NCBI RefSeq assembly: GCF_003144195.1
Contig: NW_020290060.1
Location: 1 to 64,000, forward strand
Direction of reading: 5' to 3'
Length of the DNA: 64,000 nucleotides
Source of the DNA: Ceraceosorus guamensis
Taxonomy: Eukaryota > Basidiomycota > Exobasidiomycetes > Ceraceosorales > Ceraceosoraceae
Shown here in pieces: positions 35,385 through 47,200 of this stretch (the first letter of the stretch is position 1; the number at the start of each line of letters is the position of its first letter). Both the position numbers and the translations under genes were made by a program. Under the pieces are notes generated by a model, which saw only the letters and a program-made list of their open reading frames with translations, searched no databases and had not been told where the DNA came from.

Positions 35385-35770
35385 GACGTTGCTGGTGTTT
35401 GTGAGACCCTCTGTGTCTGCTACGCCGAGGAGGCGATTTTGCTACCTTTGTCGTTGATTTGATGCCGCTGTACTAGTCATGTCGAAGTCTTGCCGGGTCG
35501 CTTCATCAAAAGAGCGATGGCTCTGCGAGCTAGACTTGAAAATAGGGAAGAATGGTGGTGGTGCAGATCTTAATGGAAGGGCAAATTGAAAGCTTGCATC
35601 TACGAAGGGTCGGGATCGAGTTGCTATCACGCAAGATGGACACCAGATACCCTCTAGCTGCCTTGCGTGCGGTGCTGAGACTTTTAAGAAGCGTGAATCA
35701 GTGCACAAATTGGCGTGTTGGGGCTGATGAAGACGCAGTGTGTGAGTAGAATCAGTCTTGAGCAGATGCC

Positions 35771-35806
35771 GAAGTGGAAGTGGAAGTGGAAGTGGAAGTG
35801 GAAGTG
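35771..35806. repeat. (GAAGTG)6 hexanucleotide microsatellite
   Basis: Six perfect copies of GAAGTG followed by a degenerate GATGTG copy. It lies in non-coding DNA upstream of the DUF1752 gene. Confidence 0.95.
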
Positions 35807-36065
35807 GATGTGGATCAGTCGCCGTGAATGCGGGGCAATGCTCACCCTCGTTCGACCGCACGACGAGTCTCAATCAAGTCGAGAGAGGGCGCCGCGACTC
35901 CTGCTGATGCGCTCGCTGCTGCATGCCCGGCAGGCTTGTGGCTGAGGATGATCTTGACCGAGAAGGGCCCTGCCGCGCTTGACTGCGCAGCTTTTTCAGA
36001 CGCGCGGGGTCACCAGGAAGGAGGTGCCTGATGCTGCCTGCCTGCCTCACCGTGTAGGCTGCGTC

Positions 36066-36086
36066 GCTGCTGCTGCTGCTGCTGCT
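36066..36086. repeat. (GCT)7 trinucleotide microsatellite
   Basis: Seven perfect GCT copies in intergenic DNA. Confidence 0.95.
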
Positions 36087-37429
36087 CTTGGCCACTTCTG
36101 CTACTTTACGGTACGGTACCGGCAGATCGTCACGCAAACACACACGACTCTCATCAAGCTGCACCCTTGAGCGAGGCCATGCACAGTCAAGTACCGGTGC
36201 TGGGTACGTATACCTACAGCATGGGATCAATAAGGCAAGTCACCGCCTTGTTGAATCACAGACCGGGTTGTCTCCTGCGGAGCGCATCTCTCGATCATCA
36301 TCGCGGCACGCAAATTCACTGATTGAGTCAACATGTTTCCCTCGCTTCAGCACCTTGTGTCCGACGCCGCTGTCAGAAATATAAGCTCTGTGCGTCGCGG
36401 GAAGGGGCTCGAGCGTGAGCTTCGTGTTGCATGTGGAGCTTCGCGCTGGTCCTTCATGTTCATATCCTATATAGCGAGTGTTACAGAAGTCACATGCCAT
36501 GCACGCAATTAAGCAGCAGACTGGGACGCGGTGCGATGTTGATGTGTATTGCATGCCTATGTAGCTTTACAAGTTGTATGAGCACATGAAACACAGCTAG
36601 GTTTCGACAATCACAATTCCGGACCAGTCGTGCGTTGAGTACGTGGTTCAATCAATCACGAATGTGAGTCAGAATGAACCCCACACCGCGTTGTTTTTTT
36701 AGCCGGAAACGGGAGCGCCCACGGCCGCCGTCTTTCACCTCCCCATGCACCCAAAATCAGCCGCCGCGTACCTCAGCAATCACGAATGCTGATGCTTCTG
36801 CTGCTGCCCAGGCCCGTCTCCCGCACTGTTTCAAACCTCTCTCGTGCGAGACGTGTGCGCGCCACGGCAGCAGGGTGCTCGGGCGCCTGATATACACGCG
36901 CATTTCATGGAGCACGAAATTTGGATCGTGCGAATAAGCGTGCGCGCGTGCGCGCGTGCCGCGCCCTATGTAACAAGCTCGATCAGCATGCAGCAGCAGG
37001 TCGTTAGTCTGCCGCGGCGCCCGGAGATCTAATCAGCAGCAGCAGCAGCAAAGCAAAGCAAATAAGCAAGCATGCAGCCGCGCTCATCAGACTTTGCTCT
37101 TCCCCTTTCCGGGTGCTGAATCGTATCACCTCTGCGCACTCGCAACTGTCATCCGTATACCTTTGCTGTGCCTCCTGACATCCTCATGGCGTGCATGCAC
37201 GGCTCATTCGTGATTGGGCTTCTCGCGCCCATCGATCCACGATTCGACTGAAAGAGGTTCGGCACACACCAACACCCACACCCACACCACTCGTCGCTCC
37301 ACATCCGCTTCTTGGGCAATCGTCTCTGACCGCCCCCAGAGCAATCGCTCTACACATCGCAACAGCTCAAGCACACCTTCCACCGACATTCCGCATTCGG
37401 TCCACAATCGCAGCTGACCTGCCATCATC

Positions 37430-38340
37430 ATGTCGACAGAAAAGGGAGACAAGAGTGAGTGAAAGGGTTTCCGAGCTCGAAATTGAACGCGACCTGAAGC
37501 CGCTTCTCACGCTTGGGCCGACGACCACTTTCAATGACTGGCATAGGCTCCGAGCCCGTGCTAGATTTCAGCCAATTCCCTGCCAAGGCCTTGCATTCTT
37601 ACATCGTGCATCACGGTCTGGGAAAAGGCTATCCTCCTATCCCGGACCGTCCAGAAGCGGAAGAGGAGGAGGAGGAGGAGGAGGAGGAGGAAGAAGACGG
37701 AGAGGAAGGTGACGAAGTGGTGGGCTCAGAGGAACAGGGAGAGCTCTCGACTGGTCCCAGCACTTCCAGAGCGGGTCGAGCATCAGTGAAGAGGAGGAGA
37801 TCGCGCAGTCCTGCAGAGCATCCCAGCTCATCCAAGCGCAGCCGTTTGAGAGCAAGAAGTCCGCCTGGTCAAGCAAATGCCAAGAAGGGCTCAGGTGTCG
37901 ATGCCGCGTTGGGCGCTGGCAGCGGCACGGGTGCAAATGATGAAGATGCGGAAGATATCGAGGCCCCTGCGCACTTTGCGGACTCTGATGCCGCGGCTAC
38001 ACATCTAGGGGCAGTGGCAGGAAGACACTTTCAATCTTTGCCAGCTCCCAAGGAGGGAGAGGTGGTGGTCAACTTCCTGTACAGGTGCAGAGTTGGAAGT
38101 GAGTTGCGAATGGCACCTGCGCCAGCTTCCGCGCATTTCCTGTCCGCTGAGGCCGCTAAATCTCATCACGCTGTGCAATTTGGGGAGCAGACAAGACGCT
38201 CAGGGTTGCAGCAAATTGACATAGCAGCAGGTCCAAGCGATTTCGACATCTCTCTTTTCCTTCGGGTCGGCGATCTTCACATTGTATTGTACATCTTGCA
38301 AGCGATTCGGTCAGTACTACCAAGGCGTGAGCAAGACTAG
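37430..38340 (+). CDS. SAP30-like subunit of the RPD3 histone deacetylase complex
   Basis: Two exons, 37430-37454 and 37547-38340, giving 272 residues. The first exon codes only MSTEKGDK plus one base. The intron joins it to SSEPVLDFSQFPAKALHSYIVHHGL, the first half of the Sin3-binding region of SAP30. The second half, HLGAVAGRHFQSLPAPKEGEVVVNFLYRCR (about 180-210), is separated from it by a long insert: a run of about 12 Glu, then a Ser/Arg-rich basic segment (KRRRSRSPAE). SAP30 bridges Sin3 and RPD3 and helps to repress transcription. The fit rests on these two blocks, so a related Sin3-binding protein is possible. The stop codon is only 8 nt from the stop of the convergent WDR8 gene. Confidence 0.62.
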
Positions 38341-38348
38341 GTAGACGA

Positions 38349-40719
38349 TTAGCGGCTCTCGTCTGCGATCGAGACGGAGCGCGATCCGTCTTGGCCATCA
38401 GCATCAATGGCACAGCAGAATGCGCCTGCTGTGGCGTCGGCCAAGAGTAGGTTAGCACCATCAGGCGACCAGCGAAGCACGTGTGCTGCGAATCCGTCTT
38501 CGAGGTACAAGCGAAGGATTCGAGGAAACGTCAAGACCTGGGCGTTCGCCTTTGCGCTGACCTCGATGAGCTCGCGCTCTGAACTCACCAATGGGAATCG
38601 GAATGGCTTCAGCATTCTGACTCTTTTCGGGGTTTCTTGACCATTGATAGATGGCGCTTGTCCCGCAGACGAGGCCAAGTGTAGCTCCTGTCGCAGCGAT
38701 GGCAGAGTCTTCTCTAGTGCCCGCTGGTTGCCAGCACGCGCGAGTGACTGGGGCAGCGAGGAGAAGCATAGCCAGCAAAATTGGTGCAGAGGCGCTTTGT
38801 GGCTCCACCAGCCAGATGTAAATGGTTCCCGGCACATTCTCTGCGCGGTGAGTCGAAGACAGTGGCGGTGGGCTCAGTGCGGAAGGGAGAAAAAGCGGCA
38901 GCCTCATCCCTTACCATTGCGGGATGCGATCAAAGAGCCGTCAGGCGACCAGGATAGCCAGGAGACGCCGCTCTTTGGAAAGGGCTTGGTGTGATCGACG
39001 CGCACTGCGGGGGGCGCCACGGGCAGGGTATTTTGCTCCACTATGGCATGGCGGTCGTCAGCCTGTGACTTGTCAACAAGGAAGCTGCCTCGACGCGCTC
39101 AACATCATCCACGCACATGTGATGATGCCACGGCCTCCCGTTTCTTCAATCCACCGATGCGGCTCTCGCCACGCGATCTGGTGCGGTCGCATATCGATCA
39201 GCCCTTTGTCAATGTATGCCCAGATTTACCAGACGAGGAGATTGGCAACTCACGAGCTGTTCTGACGTGCCGTTGCTTTTGCTAGATGCGCCGTACGATT
39301 TTTTTGAGTGGTCCAGCACAAAAAGCTGCTGTCCGTCGGTCGCGTCTAGGATCCAAAGCTAGCTCGAGTGAAGAAGTGATCAGCATGGAGCATGTATCTA
39401 CCTCTGAAACCCAAACACACCTTTTCGTCTGCACCTCCAACAGCAAGGTACTTGCCACTCGGTGCGAATTCCACGCAGCGTATGCCTAGCCCGCCGCCGG
39501 CAATGCTGCGATTGTCCGAAAGGTGCTCCTGCGCCTTGCGATTTCTGAGCGAAGAGCTCGGACCCAGACTCCCCTGTTGGGTACTCGCAAGAGATGTTCC
39601 ATTGTTGGCGCGAGAGCTGGTCGGATACACCGTGGTCGGCTCTTCGGCACCAGCTTCTATCGCAAAGGTTGCTCTGAGTTGTCCAGCGATCGTGTAAAGT
39701 TGAAGCTTGTACTACAAAGGCAAGGCAGCGGGAGGAGGCGTCACCATGTGAGGGCAGGACCGGTCACGTCGCAACATCTGCGGGCGCACCTCCAGCAGAG
39801 ATTCCCAAACAGCGATGTGCAAACCTGTCGGCGACCACGCCAAGCCCGCGGCGTCATTGGTTGCGATGAGAAAGCTCTGCGAAGAGCACATGCAATGGTC
39901 AACAAGGGACGCATGTCAAGTCCAACGGTGAAACTGCTTACCTTCCAGAGTCTCCAACCTTGCCCATCCCCATCTGGATCGGCCAATTCCAGATGCCGTT
40001 CTCTCTTGGCATTGCCATGCGAGCCTTGGACGAAAAGCGACACAGCCTCTTTACTGTCGTGCCTTTGCAGCAGCGCGAAGATGTTGGACTGAGCGTTCGA
40101 ATACGCTGTCACGCAAGGAGACATGTGTGTGTCAATATCACGGTGTCCAAGCACACCAAACGTGAAGCATGCCCACCTCTAGCAGTCTTTGGCGAGTCGA
40201 TCAGAGTAGGTGTTTCGCTTGCCAGTTGCCATGCCGTCACGCGCATCTGAGAGGAAGTGGCACAGTGATGTAAGCGTTTTCAGAACGGGTTCGGGAACAG
40301 TCGAGACAGCGTGAAGCTCTTGCGCTCACATCGTTCTCGCTGAAGCACAGGACGGTGTGAGGTCCATCGTTGGGAGCCCACTGAGCGTGAACCAATCCTT
40401 CAGCGCCAGCCTGTAGCCTAGCGATCCATCCTTCGCCTGCATCTTCGCCGTGTCGCGCCTCCCTCTTGGGATCGAGGCTGAGCACAAAGACGGTAGCATC
40501 TTCGAGGGCCGTCACCAGCAGAAAGGCTCCGTCTCCTGACCATTGTAGGGAATGCAGCGTCAAGGGTAGGTCCCACGATCTGACGGGTGTCAAGCTTAGA
40601 GCTGAGCGTACCACCACTGTTCGCGAGGGATTTCCAACCAACGATGCGAGGAAAGTGGAGCCAGGAGAGAAACGAAGGGAGGAGGTGGATGCATGGGCAT
40701 AAGATGCAGTGAAGTCCAT
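38349..40719 (-). CDS. WD40 spindle-pole protein, WDR8/WRAP73 family
   Basis: Ten exons on the minus strand: 40719-40330, 40246-40177, 40105-39942, 39876-39790, 39711-39421, 39358-39254, 39177-39117, 39040-38915, 38840-38589 and 38497-38349, giving 564 residues. The start MDFTASYAHASTSSLRFSPG aligns with the start of human WRAP73. Further matches run along the whole chain: WSGDGAFLL, AQWAPNDGPHTVLCFSENDMRVTAW, GLAWSPTGLHIAVWE, YKLQLYTIAGQL, VEFAPSGKYLAVGGADEK, VSWLSWSPDGSLIASRNENVPGTIYIW, and VLRWSPDG. In fission yeast the homologue works with Msd1 and kinesin-14 Pkl1 to anchor spindle microtubules at the spindle pole body. In Aspergillus the homologue binds TINA. Every junction keeps the frame; the last acceptor (38498) was chosen for phase and alignment. 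Confidence 0.88.
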
Positions 40720-42318
40720 CTCGAAGAGGCGCAGATCTGCGCCAAGTCTTTGGTCCGTGATGAAGGAGCTCGACTTGCGCGCACTTGATCCAGTCCTGTT
40801 GCGAAGGCCTTGCGCCGATCGGAAGCTTGAATGGCTCTTGGTCTAGCAAGTCTCTTTCTTGTCCAAGGCTCTCCTCAGCATGTCTTCCGAGCCTCGGCTT
40901 TTGAGCCCAATCGCAACATCAAACTTGTACGCGCGATGACGCTTGAACACGTAACAGTCACGAGCGACCGGCTTCAATTCAAGATTCAGGTTACCTCGAA
41001 CGAATCACTTTGTGATTTAAGAGGTCACTTCTCGAAGACGTGCGTGCAATTCTGAACAATCAGCGAAGAATCACAATGCGGCAAGGCGGTGCATGCACCC
41101 AGCATGCACGCGTCGTGTTGCTTGCGCGTCGCGCCTACACGAGTCGCCCCCGCACCACGTGACCACGCCTGAACTTGCGTATAAGAAGCCTCGATCCACG
41201 TGATCGTTTCGATCCTCATCGGCTTCGCCATAGACGTCCTCATACCTGTCTCTGAATCCTTGGCTTGACGTGCTTGACTGCTTGCGTCCATCTCTTCCGA
41301 GCCATACGGCCGGCGGTCGAGGGTCTAAAGAGGAGCCTGGGTGAGTTAGCAATTAAGCTCTTGATGATTCCTCGTTCAGATTGAGATGGTGCTGCTTGGC
41401 TTAGCCGGCTTCCGGCCTTCGATCAAGCCGAACGCCTGTCCTACAACATCAGCAGGTGCTGCTGGGCGGCGTGTGTATACTGCAGGCAGGCAGCCAGGCG
41501 CGCGGCTTTTCTTATTCAAATACCAGCACGCGCGGGCTTCTGATGCTTGCGCGCGCATCCGGCTCCGGCAAAGCAAGATCGAATTTCATCAATTAATCTG
41601 CGAATCAAATCAAGCGGCTCGGGACAGGTCTCGCTTTGCCAGCAGTCTGAGTCCTGCGCGCGTGCACGGATGCGCGGGGGGGAGGGCCGCGCTGCTGCGA
41701 TGCGGATCTTGCGCTCGCTTCCCCGCATTCGTGATTCAGCAACGGAACCGCTGCTGGCCACGGCAGTCGTGCGTTCAATTCACGATTTCTGCATGGATGC
41801 TGACCCCTCCCTCACGCCTGAATCCGCTCGTGCAAGTCATGAGTGACTGATTGATTGTGCACGGCTTCGGTCGCAGCTCAACGCGCCGTACAGTCTGTTG
41901 GGATAGGAAGCTTGTGGACCGGGATATGTCAGCTGAATCCGGCTGTCCGACGCAATCGTGAATGGGAATAGACTTTTCGACCTTGTGTGGTCAAGCGAGC
42001 GGCTGTTGAACGGGTAGTGGGATCGTAATCGCTGCGCGGTTGTGTACTGTATGTATGCACAGGTGGAGGAGACCGCCTGTCTTGCACGGGCAATCTACTT
42101 TGCCGAGGCACCGGTCCGAGTTGCTCGATGAAGCGACCAAGGGGAATGCACTAGTGCCTCATGCAGCTTTCGCGATGCAGCAGAGTCCAGCCATGATATA
42201 AAATCTGATGCGCTCAAGCTAGGCAATATCTTTCATCTCGCCACCACATCCTCTGCCATCCTCACACTTCCGAACCACGCACACACGCACCGCACACACA
42301 CCACACACTTGGCCAAAC
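40720..42318. promoter_or_regulatory. Divergent intergenic region upstream of WDR8 and the SCP2-type thiolase
   Basis: About 1.6 kb, no supported gene. It holds ATTCGTGATT at 41727-41736 and a close variant at 41777-41787. Just before the thiolase start is a CA-rich leader (42272-42308) of the kind common in fungal 5' untranslated regions. Confidence 0.45.
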
Positions 42319-43854
42319 ATGCCGTACACTCCTCACAAAGCTTACGTCGTAGGCGTCGGCCTTACCAAATTTGACAAGCCCCGCGGCGAGCGTGATTACC
42401 CCGAGCTCGGTCTGGAAGCCACGGTCAAGGTGAGTAGCGATGCTCAGCATGCCTACTCTTGCACTCGCGTGACTGTCTTCGCATTGCCAGTCACAATCGA
42501 GCTGACCCGACATCACCTCTACAGGCACTCATCGATGCCGGCATCACTTACGATGATGTCGAGACTGCCGCTGTGGGGTACTGCTGTGAGTCTAATGACG
42601 GGTCCCTTGCAGCGTCCATACTGTACGCTGATTGCGACCACTCCCTTCCTACCAGACGGTGACTCGACTTGCGGACAGCGCGCCCTGTATCAACTTGGTA
42701 TGACCGGCATTCCCATCGTCAACGTCAACAACAACTGCTCCACTGGCTCTTCTGCCTTTGTCCTTGCTGCCAACAGCATCATGGCAGGTCAAGCCGACTG
42801 CGCACTGGCACTCGGTTTCGAGAAGATGGCACCAGGCTCTCTCGGATCCGCATGGAACGATCGAGCGCCTCCTATGGAGGGCACCATGTCTCAGCTGTTT
42901 GAAATCGAAGCCGAAAAGGAGTACAAGACGGATGACTTTGGACCTTTTGCTGCTCGCATCTTCGGAGCTGCTGGTCAAGAGTATGTGGAAAAGTACGGCG
43001 CCACTTGGGATCACATCGCTGCAATCGCTGCCAAGAACCACAAGCACAGCGTCAAGAACCCCTATGCGCAGTTTAGGGTCTCTCCGAGCCCACAAGAGGT
43101 AGCCAAGGCCCGCAAGATCACGCGCGAGGTGACATTGCCCATGTGCTCCCCCACCTCTGATGGAGGCGCCGCTGCAATCGTCGTGAGCGAGGACTTTATC
43201 AAGAAGCACAATCTCCAAGACCGAGCAATCGAGATCGCCGGTCTGGGAGTGTCCACCGACTCTCCAAGACTCTACGAGGATCGCTCTAGAATCGAACTTG
43301 CCGGTGCCGACATGAGCCGGCGTGCGGCAACGATTGCTTACAAGCAAGCCGGTCTGACCGCCAAGGACATTCAGGTCTTGGAGCTGCACGACTGCTTTGC
43401 TCCCAACGAGCTCGTCACCTACCCTGCTTTGGGATTGTGCGCCGAGAATGAGGCTCACAAAATTGTCGAGGCTGGCGACAACACTTTTGGTGGAAAGTGG
43501 GTCGTCAACCCTTCTGGAGGTTTGGAATCCAAGGGTCACCCGCTCGGCGCGACAGGTCTCGGCATGGTGGCCTACATGGCTTTGCAGCTGCGCGGCGAAG
43601 CGGGTGCGCTGCAGGTCGAAAACGTCAAGGCCGCATTGACGCACAACATCGGTCTCGGTGGTTCTTGCGTCGTTTCCATCCTCAAGAAGGCCTCCTTCTA
43701 CAAGGATGGCGCTCACAACAAGGACCGCTTCGGATACGACTTTGCCAACGAGTGCAGGCGCATGACCGAGGAGGAGCTCGAAAAGGTCAAGAGCAAGCAC
43801 TTCTCCGATTACTTGCCCGCTTCTATCCCCGAGCCGCAGACCTCCAAGCTGTAG
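42319..43854 (+). CDS. Peroxisomal SCP2/SCPx-type thiolase
   Basis: Three exons, 42319-42429, 42525-42585 and 42656-43854, giving 456 residues. The fold is a thiolase of the sterol-carrier-protein type: start KAYVVGVGLTKF, YGDSTCGQRALYQ, nucleophile cysteine in NVNNNCSTGSSAF (about residue 91), LALGFEKM, the CSPTSDGGAAAI loop, HDCFAPNE, catalytic NPSGGLESKGHPLGATG, and HNIGLGGSC. The chain ends QTSKL, a canonical PTS1 signal, so it should act in peroxisomes, cleaving branched or sterol side-chain 3-oxoacyl-CoA in beta-oxidation. The separate SCP2 lipid-carrier domain found in mammalian SCPx is absent. Its similarity to POT1 at 58.8 kb is only that of the superfamily. Confidence 0.93.
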   Translation: MPYTPHKAYVVGVGLTKFDKPRGERDYPELGLEATVKVSSDAQHAYSCTRVTVFALPVTIELTRHHLYRHSSMPASLTMMSRLPLWGTAVSLMTGPLQRPYCTLIATTPFLPDGDSTCGQRALYQLGMTGIPIVNVNNNCSTGSSAFVLAANSIMAGQADCALALGFEKMAPGSLGSAWNDRAPPMEGTMSQLFEIEAEKEYKTDDFGPFAARIFGAAGQEYVEKYGATWDHIAAIAAKNHKHSVKNPYAQFRVSPSPQEVAKARKITREVTLPMCSPTSDGGAAAIVVSEDFIKKHNLQDRAIEIAGLGVSTDSPRLYEDRSRIELAGADMSRRAATIAYKQAGLTAKDIQVLELHDCFAPNELVTYPALGLCAENEAHKIVEAGDNTFGGKWVVNPSGGLESKGHPLGATGLGMVAYMALQLRGEAGALQVENVKAALTHNIGLGGSCVVSILKKASFYKDGAHNKDRFGYDFANECRRMTEEELEKVKSKHFSDYLPASIPEPQTSKL

Positions 43855-44270
43855 AGCGCTGTTCACGTCATGTGCGCGCGTGAGCTCATCCATACATGTG
43901 CTGTCGTAGCCAAATGCATACCTTCACGCCTACCGGCTCGAGTCTCAGCTTGATGCATTTCAGCAGTCAGCTTTCGCTCCCTCACTGATGTCTCGGAGAC
44001 TTTCAGCTTTTGAGGCGGACAATGGCATTACGTGAGCCAGAATACGATATTCAAATAGGCGGGTGAAAGAGTGACGGCTGTGTGGACGGGACAGAGCCCA
44101 AAGTTGCTTGAGCAGTAAGCAATGGTCGAGAGTGATGAGGTGACCTGCACCGACGAATCTATTTGTATCTAGTTGGTCAACAGCGCGAAGAGGATATGAG
44201 ACAACAGGTGGCGAGACCGGGAGGCATAAGTGGTAGAAAGCATGTCTATACAGACGTCGTCTTCCGGCTG
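43855..44270. other. Convergent 3' spacer between the SCP2-type thiolase and kinase genes
   Basis: 416 bp between facing stop codons, expected to contain both 3' untranslated regions. No gene is seen. Confidence 0.4.
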
Positions 44271-47200
44271 TCAGGTGCGCGGTGCAACGGCGCGAGCCAT
44301 CCCAACGTCACGTAGCCGCTTCCACAAGCTCTTGCCACTAGGAGCTGGGGTACCCGGGTCCTCTCTCATTTGACGACTCCGGAAGTCGTCCCTGCTCGAG
44401 ACGCCAAGAGCTCCTGGTCCAGTATGAGGCGCTTTGGGAGTGAGTGGAGCCGCAGATGCCGGAGTCGAAGGAGTCCGTGAGCTCAAACGTGGAAGACGTC
44501 CTGCAGAGGCCATCCGAAGCAGACTAGGCCGATTTGGCACCGCGGAGCTGTTCTGCTTTTCGTCAGCTAGACTCTCATTGTGCGCATCTTTGCGTCTCAG
44601 CGAGCCGGTCGCGCTTCGCAGTCCTCCATGAGATCCTCGGAATGAAGGCGAAGTCATGAAGTCTGCAGTCCTTGAAGCGCTTGGCGGTCTGCTGATTTGC
44701 TTGGAAAGGCGGCGCTGGCGCTGAGCACTCGTGGTGGTCGCTCGCACCTCTACCTGGACAGGGCTCAACAAGCTGGTCAAGCGGCCAAATTTGCTAGCCC
44801 TTTTGCCGCCATTATGATGTTCATCCGGACGCTCAAAGGACGTAGAGAAACGAGAGTCAGGGGCGGGGGGCAATGCAGGAGAGCCTACGGAGCCCTGTGC
44901 AGCACTGGCGCCTACAAGACATAAGGAGTGCCGTGCTTTCAACGCATCTGCTTTGGGGTCAGTGGTGTGGGGCGCGAGGTCGCGATTGATGGTCGAAGCA
45001 GTGGTGTTGGGGTGCTGCGTCCGTGACAGAGTCAAGCCCAGACTTTGTGCTTCGTCGATTGATGGCCCCAACGGTGCTGTTGAGCCAGTGCTGGCCAGCG
45101 GCTCATTGGTACCATTCGTCAAGGGCGAGTAGTCTTTTGCAGCTGAATGAGACGCCAAGGCTGCTAGATTGGGCACAGCTGCGGCAAGTTGTAGGTTCGA
45201 TTGACTGACTGACCTCACCATCTCGTTTGCGGCAGCTATTACCTGCGCAGAAGACGCATAAGCTGCGCTGCTCGAGTGTGCCGATATCGACGAGAGACTC
45301 GCGGTAGACTCTTCGACCAAGCGACTTAAGCGTTGAGCCATTTGACCAATCTCGGCCAGGGAAGCTCGTACGCGTGCCAGAGAACCGCCTTCTTCTCCAG
45401 CAGATGCTGCTGATACGCGATGTTCGTTGGCATCAGGGCTCAGTTGATTGGCTGGGTAATTCGGATTGCTACACTCACGACCGACGCCGTCTGCCATCTG
45501 CTCTATCTCCATACTGAGCTCAGCAGACGTGTAGCCTTCGTTGATCTTTTCTAGAGACATGGTCGCTGGACGAGGTGGCGGCGGCGGCTTCGTCGCATAA
45601 GATTGCAAGTGGGTGGAGTGCGTGACGTCAGAGATCATTTCGACGTCGTTGGCGTGATCGCCGATTGCGTTTCCTAAGTGGCACAGGCTGAGAGATGGTC
45701 GCCCAGCTTGTGCTGTGACGACTGAGCACATCGAGGATTCTTCCGAGCATTGACGGGTAGGACACGGTCTATTTTTCAGACCGACAGCGGAATTGCCGGG
45801 CGCGCATTCACGATCCCGGCGGTCGTCGCTCGATCTGCCCATAGCACTGTTGACCAAGAGCCCTCTACTGCTGTGGTGATCGACGCTCGAGCTGACCTGA
45901 CGTGGATGTGCTGCCTCGCTAGGCTTTGTTGCAGCAACTTCTCCTGCCCAAGCGGACTGGAATTGCTTCGTACCCGGCTTCGCGTGATCAAAACTCAGTA
46001 GAGCACACCTAAAATGCTGGCCTGATTGACTATCCGTCTTGAGCGAGACCAAGTCTCGCTGCGTAATGGCAGCCGAAAAAGGTCTTGCACCTTTGCCTCC
46101 CTGGCCAGCACTTGAGGAAGGCACATCGAGAGTTCTGGATGGCTCAAAATTCTTGGCTGTGGCGGGCGGCAAATTGGCTGCGGGATCTGTAATACAGTGG
46201 GATCCATTCGCAATGAGCTATCCGACCCTTTGCGCCGCAGATCTCCCAACGTGAGGCACGTACCGACGGATGAGAGAAACGGTGACCCCTGAATTGTGTG
46301 AGAGTACGAGGTGGACTCGCCCGTGGGCACGTCGTAGGTGCTGTCGCCCCAGGCACCCTCCGACACTTGCAGGGATTGCACAGATCGCTCATCGGAAAGC
46401 TCACTAGCGGTACTAGACATGTCCAGGGTCGATAAGCTGGGTTGCTCGTCCTCTGCCGGGGTTTCATCAGGAACGAGGATGCGAGGTGTTGTAGGCGGGC
46501 GGCAGGGCTCGCGCGAGCGGTCGCCGTTCCGCTGGTTGAGCCAAGGCGTCCGATGGTGTTCCGAGTTCTCTATGGCAAAAGTTGTTGTCGACGCAGGCCA
46601 ACTTGTCAGACTGTTCGGCACGACAACAACCCCGGAATCCAGGGGTGTCAGATTGAGCAGGCTCGGCGCTGCTGAATTCCGGGTCATTAGCTGTTCAAGC
46701 GCTGTGCTGTCGCTCGACTGACTGCTACGGTCGTGGGCCTCAGAATTGGGAGGTGGAGTTGCGGCAATGTCGTTGAGCTCCTCAACGGCAGCCATCGACT
46801 GGTGCATTTTTTCGGAGTCTTCATGCTCCGACAAGACATTTGACATCCCTGCTGTGGCGGGAGGCTGTTTGTCTTGCTGCTTGGACGAGGCATTCTTCGC
46901 ATTAGACTTTCGATCTCCAGCCTGTCTTACTCGCTCGCTGACCCGAAGAAGCTCGATCAAGCTGTCGTCGAGGTCGGACGTCCTCCCACCATTGTGATGC
47001 TTATCTCGTCGCTGGGCGCCAGGGGCGTTTTCGGGCCAGAAGAAGGGATGATTCAAGGCGTCTTTCGCTTGTATGCGTTTCTTGGTGTCTGGTTCGACCA
47101 TGGCGCGAACGAGACTTTCGCAGTGCACGGATATCATGTCCCAATTGCCTTGCCAAGCGGACATGACAGTCCTCTCGTAGTACAGAGTGAGAGATTCGGT

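Larger units (their letters stand above)
35385..37429. promoter_or_regulatory. Divergent intergenic region with microsatellites, upstream of the DUF1752 gene and the SAP30-like gene
   Basis: About 2 kb with no supported gene. It contains a (GAAGTG)6 run, a (GCT)7 run, a (CAG)5 run near 37034, a purine/pyrimidine-alternating GCGTGCGCGCGTGCGCGCG stretch near 36940, and AATCACGAAT words at 36654-36663, 36778-36787 and 37206-37215 (reverse form). Open frames here are short and repeat-driven. Confidence 0.45.

Noticed and set aside
35450-35500. An extra 5' exon (MTSTAASNQRQ) for the DUF1752 gene
   Set aside because: None of the acceptors before 35384 joins it in phase with the conserved frame.
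35771-35806. Possible CRISPR-like or minisatellite array
   Set aside because: It is a simple hexanucleotide run with no spacers; a eukaryotic genome is not expected to hold CRISPR arrays.
42103-42108. CCGAGG (reverse of the CCTCGG fatty-acid regulator word) before the SCP2-type thiolase
   Set aside because: A single hexamer is expected by chance, and none is seen in the POT1/HMG-CoA lyase promoter.
42649-43893. 414-residue antisense open frame over the SCP2-type thiolase
   Set aside because: The long antisense frame is explained by the codon bias of the thiolase; no family match is seen.
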